Positions 7,993-14,753 of a DNA stretch of 64,000 nucleotides are shown here, piece by piece (the stretch's first letter is position 1; every line of letters begins with the position of its first letter). The position numbers were made by a program, and so were the translations under genes. The stretch is taken from the NCBI GenBank assembly GCA_017521565.1, contig JAFXCE010000005.1, positions 1 through 64,000 on the forward strand, written 5' to 3'. The notes beneath the pieces are model-generated. The model did no database searches and was not told the origin of the DNA. It saw only the letters and a program-made list of their open reading frames with translations. The DNA comes from Clostridia bacterium. GTDB lineage: Bacteria > Bacillota > Clostridia > Christensenellales > Aristaeellaceae.

Positions 7993-8577
7993 ATGTTCGT
8001 GAGTATCCTGATGGATCTGTTTCTGACATTTGCAAAAATCGGGCTGTTTACCTTCGGCGGCGGATATGCGATGATCGCCGTGATTCAGGATATCTGCGTT
8101 GAGCGGAAAACGTGGATATCGCATGACGAGATGATGGACGTCACGGTGATTGCAGAATCTACGCCCGGGCCGATTGCGATCAATTGCGCCACTTATGTGG
8201 GCTATAAGCTGGCGGGGCTGATGGGAGCTCTGCTGGCGACGCTGGGCATGGTGCTGCCATCCTTTCTGATCATCTATGCCATCTCCCGGTTTATCGACAA
8301 TTTCCTTGAGATCCGGCTCATTTGGGCGGCATTTCAGGGCATCAAGGCGGGCGTTGCCGTCCTGATCCTCGACGCAGGCATAACGATGATCCGGAAAATG
8401 AAGAAAAAGCCCCTGCCGAGGATGACGGCGGCCTGTGCGTTTGCCGCCATGCTGATGATTGACTTTTTCGCGCTGAATATTTCTTCCGTTGCGCTGATGC
8501 TGCTTGCCGGCGGAGTCAGTCTCGCGCTCTTTTCGGCAAAGGGCGCGCCGGAGGGAAAGGGGGGCGCGTCAAAGTGA
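7993..8577 (+). CDS. Chromate transporter (CHR) family, first half-size subunit
   Basis: A 194-aa membrane protein with one CHR domain: FTFGGGYAMIAVIQ near residue 20 and the family signature ESTPGPIAINCATYVGYK near residue 55. Short CHR proteins work as two-gene pairs, and the second half starts 4 bp before this one ends. The ATG at 7993 has GAAAGG upstream and begins right at the conserved helix; the open frame extends upstream to 7906 but that part is not conserved-looking. The substrate may be chromate or another divalent oxyanion such as sulfate, worth noting given the sulfatase locus upstream. Confidence 0.88.
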   Translation: MFVSILMDLFLTFAKIGLFTFGGGYAMIAVIQDICVERKTWISHDEMMDVTVIAESTPGPIAINCATYVGYKLAGLMGALLATLGMVLPSFLIIYAISRFIDNFLEIRLIWAAFQGIKAGVAVLILDAGITMIRKMKKKPLPRMTAACAFAAMLMIDFFALNISSVALMLLAGGVSLALFSAKGAPEGKGGASK

Positions 8578-9134
8578 TCCTGCTTGATCTGTTTGTCGGT
8601 TTTTTCAAGGTAGGCACGTTTGCTTTCGGCGGTGCATACGGTGCGATTCCGCTGATTCGCGATGTTGTGCTGTCCTACGGCTGGCTCACCGAGGAAATGC
8701 TCGCGTATATGATTGCCATCAGCGAAAGCACGCCGGGTCCGATCATGGTCAATCTTGCAACCTATGTCGGCAGCCATCAGGCTGGTCTGCCCGGCGCGCT
8801 GCTGGCAACGCTGGCGGTGGTGCTGCCGTCCTTTCTGGTGATTCTGCTGGTCATGGGCATATTCGGCAGGATACTTAAAAACCGGTATGTGCAGGCCGTG
8901 CTTTCCGGAATCAAGCCCTGTGTGTGCGGGATTGTTCTGGCGACCGGCGTGTTTATGCTGCTTGAGAACTGCTTCCCGATCCGAAGCGGGGCTTCGTTTT
9001 CGCCAAAGCCTGCGGCGATGACCCTGATGCTGCTTTTTCTGATGCTGGGCGCGAAACGTTTTTTGCATAAGAAGCTTTCGCCGATTCTGCTGATCGTCAT
9101 CTCCGGCGTGCTCGGCGTCCTGTTTTATTTGTAA
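8574..9134 (+). CDS. Chromate transporter (CHR) family, second half-size subunit
   Basis: A 186-aa partner of the preceding gene with the same motifs (FAFGGAYGAIPLI, ESTPGPIMVNLATYVGS). It starts with GTG overlapping the previous stop codon (GTGA), so the two are translationally coupled. About five or six membrane helices. The two halves are expected to assemble with opposite orientation, replacing the fused ChrA found in other bacteria. Confidence 0.88.
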   Translation: MILLDLFVGFFKVGTFAFGGAYGAIPLIRDVVLSYGWLTEEMLAYMIAISESTPGPIMVNLATYVGSHQAGLPGALLATLAVVLPSFLVILLVMGIFGRILKNRYVQAVLSGIKPCVCGIVLATGVFMLLENCFPIRSGASFSPKPAAMTLMLLFLMLGAKRFLHKKLSPILLIVISGVLGVLFYL

Positions 9135-9206
9135 AGAGCTATTCCGGAATCCCGGTGTGTGCGAAAGATCATTCCCCTTGATTACATAAGATCATGGCTG
9201 CATGCC

Positions 9207-9235
9207 TTGACAAAAGCATAGCGTTATTCTATAAT
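9207..9235 (+). promoter_or_regulatory. Consensus promoter for the CNNM gene
   Basis: TTGACA (9207-9212), exactly 17 bp, then TATAAT (9230-9235): a perfect sigma-A consensus. Transcription would begin near 9242, giving a leader of about 190 nt before the coding region. Confidence 0.85.
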
Positions 9236-9274
9236 TATATAGCGATTGATTAAGAAGGAGGACGGACATACATC

Positions 9275-9346
9275 ATGGACGCTGGCGATAGTTGCCCTGG
9301 ACCTGATCGAAACAACAATCTCATTTTGTTCAAATATAGATGTTAA
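9275..9346 (+). CDS. Possible 23-aa leader peptide
   Basis: ATG at 9275 follows AAGGAGGA by about 13 bp and reads 23 codons to TAA, ending just before a terminator hairpin. The peptide is Asn-rich in the middle and matches no family I recognise. A second frame starting TTG at 9246 runs through the terminator. Either the peptide controls attenuation, or the sequence is mainly a structured RNA and the frame is accidental. Confidence 0.35.
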   Translation: MDAGDSCPGPDRNNNLILFKYRC

Positions 9347-9350
9347 GACG

Positions 9351-9395
9351 CAACCCGTGCCGGGATTTTTGCATGGGCTGTGTTTTTTCTGTTTT
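9351..9395 (+). terminator. Attenuator-like terminator in the leader of the CNNM gene
   Basis: CAACCCGTGC (9351-9360) pairs with GCATGGGCTG (9371-9380) with one mismatch and one G-U, followed by TGTTTTTTCTGTTTT. It lies between a perfect promoter and the coding start at 9432, so the gene can only be expressed by read-through. Confidence 0.75.
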
Positions 9396-9431
9396 GAGAA
9401 ATGATTTGTTGATATAGAAAGAGGGTTTACT

Positions 9432-10775
9432 TTGAGTCATTCAATTTGGTTTTTGCTGCTGTTTCAGGTGTTCCTGATTGCGCTTAATGCGATTTTTGCC
9501 TGTGCGGAAATCGCCGTCCTGTCCATCAATGAAACCAAGCTCGAGCGCATGGCCGAGCAGGGGGATAAGCGGGCGAAGCGTCTGTTCCGTCTGACGCGCG
9601 AGCCGGCGAAATTCCTGGCGACGATTCAGGTTGCCATCACGCTTTCCGGTTTTCTGGGTTCCGCGTTCGCTGCGGAGAACTTCTCCGAGCCTCTGGTGGA
9701 ATGGGTGGTGTCTCTGGGTGTCACGATTCCTAGGGCGACGCTTGATGCGATTGCGGTCGTGCTCATTACGCTGATCCTGTCCTACTTTACGCTGATCTTT
9801 GGCGAACTGGTGCCCAAGCGTGTGGCGATGAAGCGCGCCGAGCAGCTTGGTCTGAGCATCTCCGGCCTGATCAGCGGAATATCCGTCATGTTCAAGCCCA
9901 TCGTCTGGTTCCTTTCCGTGTCGACCAACGCTGTGCTCCGCCTGCTGGGGATTGATCCCAACGAGACGGACGAGCAGGTCAGCGAAGAGGAAATCCGCAT
10001 GATGGTGGACGCCGGCAGCGAAAAGGGCGCCATCGACGAGCAGGAAAAGGAATTCATCGAAAACGTCTTTGAATTTGACGACCTGACCGCTGAAGAGATT
10101 GCGACCCACCGTACCGAGGTTACGATTCTGTGGGTTGAGGACGAGATGAAGGAATGGGATAAGACGATCCATGAGAGCCGTCATACGCTGTATCCCGTCT
10201 GCGAGGATTCGCCCGACAATGTCGTCGGCATCCTTAACGCCAAGGACTATTTCCGTCTTGATGACAAGAGCCGCGAGAGCGTGATGACGATTGTCAAGCC
10301 GGCGTTCTTCGTGCCGGAGACCATCAAGGCCGACGTGCTCTTCCGCAAGATGAAAAAGACGCATAACAATCTGGCCGTTGTGCTGGATGAATATGGCGGC
10401 ATGCAGGGCATCGTCACGATCAACGATCTGATTGAAGAACTGGTCGGCGATCTGGGCGAGGATACCCCTGAGGCAGAGGCTGCCGAGCCGCATATCGAGC
10501 AGCTGGATGAGAATACATGGGCGATCATCGGCAATGTCGATCTGTATGACATCGAGCAGGCGCTGGATGTGGACATTGGACTGGAGGAAGTGGATACCTT
10601 CACCGGACTCGTCTTTAACGAGATGGACATGGTGCCGGGTGACGGCGATCAGAACATTGAACTCGACTTCAAGGGACTTCATATCCGGATCACCCGCGTG
10701 GAAGAGCATCAGATCGTCTACGCCGAGGTGACGAAGCTGGAAATGCCCGAAGAGGAAGAGACGGACGGGGAGTAA
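9432..10775 (+). CDS. CNNM/CorC-type transporter (hemolysin family protein)
   Basis: A 447-aa protein with the standard three-part layout: an N-terminal CNNM (DUF21) membrane domain of about 190 residues, a CBS-domain pair (about 205-330, including NNLAVVLDEYGGMQGIVT), and a C-terminal CorC/HlyC domain. Characterised relatives export magnesium or cobalt. The start is TTG after AAAGAGGG. The gene stands alone behind a consensus promoter and a leader with an attenuator, which suggests control by a small ligand, ion or translation state. The 'hemolysin' label is historical. Confidence 0.92.
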   Translation: MSHSIWFLLLFQVFLIALNAIFACAEIAVLSINETKLERMAEQGDKRAKRLFRLTREPAKFLATIQVAITLSGFLGSAFAAENFSEPLVEWVVSLGVTIPRATLDAIAVVLITLILSYFTLIFGELVPKRVAMKRAEQLGLSISGLISGISVMFKPIVWFLSVSTNAVLRLLGIDPNETDEQVSEEEIRMMVDAGSEKGAIDEQEKEFIENVFEFDDLTAEEIATHRTEVTILWVEDEMKEWDKTIHESRHTLYPVCEDSPDNVVGILNAKDYFRLDDKSRESVMTIVKPAFFVPETIKADVLFRKMKKTHNNLAVVLDEYGGMQGIVTINDLIEELVGDLGEDTPEAEAAEPHIEQLDENTWAIIGNVDLYDIEQALDVDIGLEEVDTFTGLVFNEMDMVPGDGDQNIELDFKGLHIRITRVEEHQIVYAEVTKLEMPEEEETDGE

Positions 10776-10783
10776 AAATACAG

Positions 10784-10820
10784 CAGCCGGCTTCTTGTGA
10801 TGAAGAAGCCGGCTGGTTTT
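10784..10820 (+). terminator. Terminator of the CNNM gene
   Basis: A 13-bp perfect stem (CAGCCGGCTTCTT with its complement at 10803-10815), a 6-nt loop and a TTTT tail, 9 bp after the stop codon. Confidence 0.9.
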
Positions 10821-10851
10821 ACTTTGGAATTTTTGTCAAAGACAGTTCTGA

Positions 10852-11110
10852 GAGCGCGGACTGGCTTATTTTTGTACAGTCTTTCGGAAGAGGGAGCGGG
10901 TACGGCCCGCATTTTGCTTTGTAGGGAATTTAGAAAAAGAAGCTTGCTGCGAGCGCGGACTGGCTTATTTCTGCAAGGTCTTTCGGAAGAGGGAGCGGGC
11001 ACGGCCCGCATTTTGCTTTGTAGGGAATTTAGAAAAAGAAGCTTGCTGCGAGCGCGGACTGGCTTATTTTTGTACAGTCTTTCGGAAGAGGAAGCGGGTA
11101 CGGCCCGCAT
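10852..11110. repeat. 99-bp tandem repeat (2.6 copies) derived from the vanZ-like 3' end
   Basis: Copies at 10852-10950, 10951-11049 and a partial one at 11050-11110, differing at only a few positions. The third copy contains the last coding codons and stop of the minus-strand VanZ-like gene; the other two repeat that tail downstream of the gene. The period is a multiple of three, so spurious long frames run through on both strands. Confidence 0.9.
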
Positions 11111-11531
11111 GTTCTGCGAAAGAATGGAACCATGCGCCTGCACTTGCGCCAAGGGTATCGATGACAACATCCAGCATGCGCGGAGAGCGGCCGTCGACGA
11201 AACCCTGATGCAGCTCATCCGTGACGGCGTAGAAGGCGGAAAGCGCGACTGCGGCGAGCCCTGCATGCTTTACGCCGCTCAGGCGGAGCGCCCGGCGCAG
11301 AAGCAGACCGAGGACGGCATATTCTGCGAAGTGAGCAATTTTGCGGATCACCAGATTCAAAGAATCAGGCGGAATGGAAAACCGGCCGAAGCTCAGCAGG
11401 GAGAGAATCTGCTGCATCAATCCGGCGACCTGCTCGCTCTGTATATCGGATACGGCGGCTGTCTGTGCGCTCATGGAAAAAATCAGGCCCATCCACAGCA
11501 CGCAGAGCCCCCATGCAATCGCCTTTTTCAT
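11064..11531 (-). CDS. VanZ-like membrane protein
   Basis: A 155-aa protein with an N-terminal hydrophobic segment and three more helices. It has the VanZ family signatures KIAHFAEYAVLG and the TDELHQGFVDGRSP loop. VanZ-like proteins are found with teicoplanin resistance, but most chromosomal copies have no known function beyond an envelope role. Its 3' end is the template of the 99-bp tandem repeat, and its final residues come from the repeat unit. The start has GGAGG-type sequence upstream on the minus strand. Confidence 0.85.
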   Translation of the reverse strand: MKKAIAWGLCVLWMGLIFSMSAQTAAVSDIQSEQVAGLMQQILSLLSFGRFSIPPDSLNLVIRKIAHFAEYAVLGLLLRRALRLSGVKHAGLAAVALSAFYAVTDELHQGFVDGRSPRMLDVVIDTLGASAGAWFHSFAEHAGRTRFLFRKTVQK

Positions 11532-11701
11532 CTCCGGCTTCCTCCTCGTTTTATGCGCCTATGATACCATATTTCCCCGGATTTTGCAAAAAATGCTTGT
11601 CTTTTCAACATCGTCTGGTATAATGATAAGAAGAAAAGTATTCTTAAGGATCGGGTTATTGCGCATCATTTGACGAAAGCTTTCATATGTGGAGGTATAT
11701 C

Positions 11702-12766
11702 ATGAAGAAGAGTCTGATTGCGGTGCTCGCAGCGGCGAGCCTGTTTTTTGCTGTCGGCGCCTTTGCCGAGGACAGCGCGCTGCCGGGCGCCCGTGTGGAC
11801 GAGCCCGCTGCCGCCGCGACCCCTGCTGTGCAGGCTGAAGCTGTGACCGAGGCAGAACCCGCTGAGGTGGAGCAGCTGGAACTGACCACGGAGTATCGCT
11901 GGTTCATCAGCCGCTATAAGCATATCCGCGGCCGCACCGTGACCTACTACGACAATGTGTATGCGTATAACCACGGCGATTATGGTCTGACGCCGTTTGC
12001 CGAGGTTGTTCCGCCGGAGTATTTCGTCATTGACGAAAACGGCATGTATGCCGTCGCGCCGATTGTTCTGGATATCACCGACGCGATGCGCGCGGCGCTT
12101 TATGGCGCGGACGTGGGCGAGACGTACCTGCTCTACGGTCAGTATTGCGAGCGCATGGGCAATGGCAAGGGCGCGACCGGTTTCACCGGTATTCATGAGG
12201 GTATCGACTTTGTGAATGAAGAGGGCTGCCCGCTGTATGCGATTATGGGCGGCGAGGTTCTGCGCGGCGAGGATAAGGACGGCACGATTTCCGTGTATAA
12301 CGCAGAGCTTGACTGTACGCTGATCTACCTGCACTGCGAGGATTCTCAGGTCCGCAAGGGTGACTTTGTTGAAGCGGGCGATCTGGTCGGCTACGAGGGC
12401 AACCGTGGCTCCGGTTCCCCGTATACGCATGTGGAATTCCGTCTGGGCAGACACGCTTCTCCGAATGCTTACCGCGACGTCATTGTGAAGAGCGATTGCC
12501 CGTATCCGACGATGCAGAAGCTGCTTAATGTCAAGGAGTCCGGCCGCCAGCCGGTGACTGCCGCCGCGATGCTTGAGGCGCAGCGCATGCGTGAGGAGGC
12601 CGAGGCCGCCCTGCGTGCGCAGCAGGAAGCCGAAGCCGCCGCTGCCGAAGAGGAAAAGGAGCCGGAGATCGAGCTGATCGATACCCTGCCGGAGGCCGGG
12701 GAAGGCTATGGCTTCAGCGAGGAAGCCGCGGTTGTCGTGCCGGAAGCTACGCTGCCGCCGGTCTGA
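11702..12766 (+). CDS. Secreted M23-type (LytM-like) peptidase fold with altered active site
   Basis: A 354-aa protein with a signal peptide ending near AFA-ED (residue 22), an acidic Ala/Glu-rich linker, a LytM domain (about 140-260) and an Ala/Glu-rich helical C terminus. The first zinc motif is present (His165-x3-Asp169 in HEGIDF) and the later His243 is present, but the usual H-x-H pair reads Tyr241-Thr-His243, so one active-site His is missing. It may be a non-catalytic regulator of cell-wall hydrolases, or a variant peptidase. The ATG at 11702 has GGAGG upstream; a second in-frame ATG 15 bp earlier overlaps that site. Confidence 0.82.
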   Translation: MKKSLIAVLAAASLFFAVGAFAEDSALPGARVDEPAAAATPAVQAEAVTEAEPAEVEQLELTTEYRWFISRYKHIRGRTVTYYDNVYAYNHGDYGLTPFAEVVPPEYFVIDENGMYAVAPIVLDITDAMRAALYGADVGETYLLYGQYCERMGNGKGATGFTGIHEGIDFVNEEGCPLYAIMGGEVLRGEDKDGTISVYNAELDCTLIYLHCEDSQVRKGDFVEAGDLVGYEGNRGSGSPYTHVEFRLGRHASPNAYRDVIVKSDCPYPTMQKLLNVKESGRQPVTAAAMLEAQRMREEAEAALRAQQEAEAAAAEEEKEPEIELIDTLPEAGEGYGFSEEAAVVVPEATLPPV

Positions 12767-12792
12767 CCGATAAGCAGATCATATCCCGGAGG

Positions 12793-12825
12793 GCCCTGAA
12801 CGCCTAGACGTCCAGGGCTCTTCTT
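12793..12825 (+). terminator. Terminator of the M23-type gene
   Basis: GCCCTGAACG (12793-12802) pairs with CGTCCAGGGC (12809-12818) with one mismatch, followed by TCTTCTTCT. Confidence 0.7.
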
Positions 12826-12879
12826 CTGCGGTTTTATGCAGAGGAAAGATACGAACAATCACAGGAAGGAGGGACGTCG

Positions 12880-13800
12880 ATGACCCGTGTGCTGCGCTTT
12901 CCGCGCCTGAGTGCGCTACTGTGCGCGATGACCATTGCCTGCGCGCTTTTGCGGGATGTATGCGTGGGTGCGTCCCTTTACGGATGGGCGCAGGTGCTGC
13001 TGACTGCAACGGTCGTGCTGCTGGCGCTCTGCCTGATCGTGATGTCCAGCCGCTTTTTTGTGGATCATCGCGGCGTGGGCGTGGGCTTTCTGCTGCGCTC
13101 GCGGCGGGTGGAATGGGAGGAGCTTGCCTCTTTCGGCGTGCTTTACTGCAACAGCAAGCGGCGCTACTTTTACGGCATGTACCGCAGCAGAACGGATTTT
13201 CTGGATCTGCTTCACCGTGCGCCGTATTGCGGACCGTGGGGCTTTGTCGTGCCGGTAAGCGACAGGCTGATGCGCGCCGTGCTGATCAACTGTCCGATTC
13301 CGGTGGATCTCTCGCCCATGCCTGCTTATCAGCGCACACGCAGGCTGCGCGCGCAGTGGCATCAGGCTGCGCTGCATATGCTGGTGCTCATCCCGGTTGC
13401 GGCGGTCGCTTTCCTGACCGGCACGCTGATGCTGCTGCAGGCGGCTGTGCAGGTGGAGTTTGCTTCCTGCGCAGGATTGACGCTCGGGGCAATGGCGCTT
13501 TACGGCGCAGGCCTGACGCTGCTATATCGCGTGCTCAATACGATGATGACCTGCCCCGGATTCAACGAAACGGGCGTATGCGCAGGGCGCGGGCTGTATA
13601 TTCCGTGGGAGAATGTGCGCTTTGGCTATGTGCATCGCGTCGCGAAGATGAGCGGCATGTTCCTGCTCTCTCAGCCGCTGGATGTGGTCACCCGGCGCAA
13701 CGCTCCGCCGATCCTCTGCCTGTCGATGCCGGATACCTCGACCATGCTGCTGGCGTATCTGACCTATTGCCCGCACGCAGACAAGGGACTGCGGCATTAA
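12880..13800 (+). CDS. Four-helix membrane protein with duplicated PH-like domains, function unknown
   Basis: A 306-aa protein made of two similar halves: a pair of membrane helices (about 8-55 and 165-215) each followed by a soluble beta-rich segment. The soluble parts look related: GVGVGFLLRSRRVEWEEL in the first and GVCAGRGLYIPWENVRFG in the second, the pattern of bacterial PH-like (YcxB/YdbS-type) domains. No enzymatic motif is present. The start follows GGAAGGAGGG. It is a single-gene unit ended by a terminator at 13815. Function cannot be assigned. Confidence 0.7.
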   Translation: MTRVLRFPRLSALLCAMTIACALLRDVCVGASLYGWAQVLLTATVVLLALCLIVMSSRFFVDHRGVGVGFLLRSRRVEWEELASFGVLYCNSKRRYFYGMYRSRTDFLDLLHRAPYCGPWGFVVPVSDRLMRAVLINCPIPVDLSPMPAYQRTRRLRAQWHQAALHMLVLIPVAAVAFLTGTLMLLQAAVQVEFASCAGLTLGAMALYGAGLTLLYRVLNTMMTCPGFNETGVCAGRGLYIPWENVRFGYVHRVAKMSGMFLLSQPLDVVTRRNAPPILCLSMPDTSTMLLAYLTYCPHADKGLRH

Positions 13801-13814
13801 GATGTAAATATGAC

Positions 13815-13842
13815 GATGCCCTCCCTGTTCGGGGAGGGCATC
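13815..13842. terminator. Hairpin between convergent genes
   Basis: An 11-bp perfect stem, GATGCCCTCCC with its complement at 13832-13842. Tails are only moderately T-rich, so it may act weakly in both directions. Confidence 0.6.
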
Positions 13843-13876
13843 TGCTTTATGTGTCTGTGGCCGCCTCTGGGCGGTT

Positions 13877-14701
13877 TTATTTTTGCACATACACGTTTTC
13901 TCCGTCGGAGAAAACGGTCACATCGCCGTCATCCTTTGCGCAGTATACGTCTGCGCCAAGTTCTTCAAGCATCCTGATGACGAGGGGATCGGCGGGATCC
14001 TCTTCGTCGTCGGTGATGTAGGCGATTTTCGGATTGGCAGCGGCGAGGAACTTTTCGCTTGTGCTGACCTTCCGGCCATGGTAAGGCACCTTGAGCACGT
14101 CGCAGGCGACGTCGCCCTCCTCAATCAGCTCCGCCTGGCGCGGCGCCTCCGCGTCGCCGGCGAAGAAGAATTTCGTATCGCCGTAGGTCATGCGCACCGC
14201 GAGGGAAAAATCGTTTTCTTCATCCTTGCCGTAGCTCTTTTTGTGCGCTGCGGTGAGGGTCATGCGTACGCCGTCTTCGCTTTCCATGGCCATGGTGGAT
14301 TGGATATTCATCGGATGAAGGAGGATATCGGGCAGGGCGTCAAGCGCCTCCATAAACTGTGTATGCTGCTTGCTCTCCTTGTCGTAAACCGGCATGATCA
14401 CCTGACGGACGGAAACGGCGTCAAGGATCTGATCGGCGCCGCCGACATGATCCTTGTCATAGTGGGTGATGATCAGGGTATCGATCGAGTCAATTCCCTC
14501 TTCTTTAAAGCGCGCGGCGAGCTGCTTGCCGCCTTTGTTGGTGCCGGTGTCAATCAGGATGCGCGTGCCCTGCGGCGTGGTGATGAGCATGGCGTCCGCC
14601 TTGCCCATGTCATAAAAGTCGACGCGCATATCCTCTGCGCATGCGGGCAGGAGGGAGACGAGCAGCAGAATAAACAGCGACAGAAAGGCGATTTTCTTCA
14701 A
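13877..14701 (-). CDS. Secreted metallo-beta-lactamase-fold protein, ComEC-like hydrolase type
   Basis: A 274-aa protein. The N terminus is a signal sequence with a lipobox-like LPAC, so it may be a lipoprotein. The metal motif reads THYDKDHVGG, the variant of HxHxDH typical of the ComEC hydrolase domain and its secreted stand-alone relatives, followed by FFAGDAE and PYHG motifs. Such proteins are suspected extracellular phosphodiesterases or nucleases. The start codon is TTG with AAAAGGAGGA upstream; no ATG alternative fits. It is preceded on the same strand by the 968-aa surface protein and separated from it by a terminator. Confidence 0.82.
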   Translation of the reverse strand: MKKIAFLSLFILLLVSLLPACAEDMRVDFYDMGKADAMLITTPQGTRILIDTGTNKGGKQLAARFKEEGIDSIDTLIITHYDKDHVGGADQILDAVSVRQVIMPVYDKESKQHTQFMEALDALPDILLHPMNIQSTMAMESEDGVRMTLTAAHKKSYGKDEENDFSLAVRMTYGDTKFFFAGDAEAPRQAELIEEGDVACDVLKVPYHGRKVSTSEKFLAAANPKIAYITDDEEDPADPLVIRMLEELGADVYCAKDDGDVTVFSDGENVYVQK

Positions 14702-14718
14702 AGCATATCCTCCTTTTC

Positions 14719-14744
14719 AAAAAACCCCCTCGGTGACGAGGGGG
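14719..14744 (-). terminator. Terminator of the 968-aa surface-protein gene
   Basis: On the minus strand, CCCCCTCG pairs with CGAGGGGG around a 4-nt loop and is followed by six T. It falls between the surface-protein stop and the start of the beta-lactamase-fold gene. Confidence 0.82.
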
Positions 14745-14753
14745 GTGAAGTTT

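Noticed and set aside
9236-9431. M-box or yybP-ykoY riboswitch before the CNNM gene
   Set aside because: Conserved segments of either family are not recognisable; kept only as an unassigned attenuator leader.
10718-11564. Long frames on both strands through the 99-bp repeat
   Set aside because: Open only because the repeat length is a multiple of three; the minus-strand VanZ frame is the real one.
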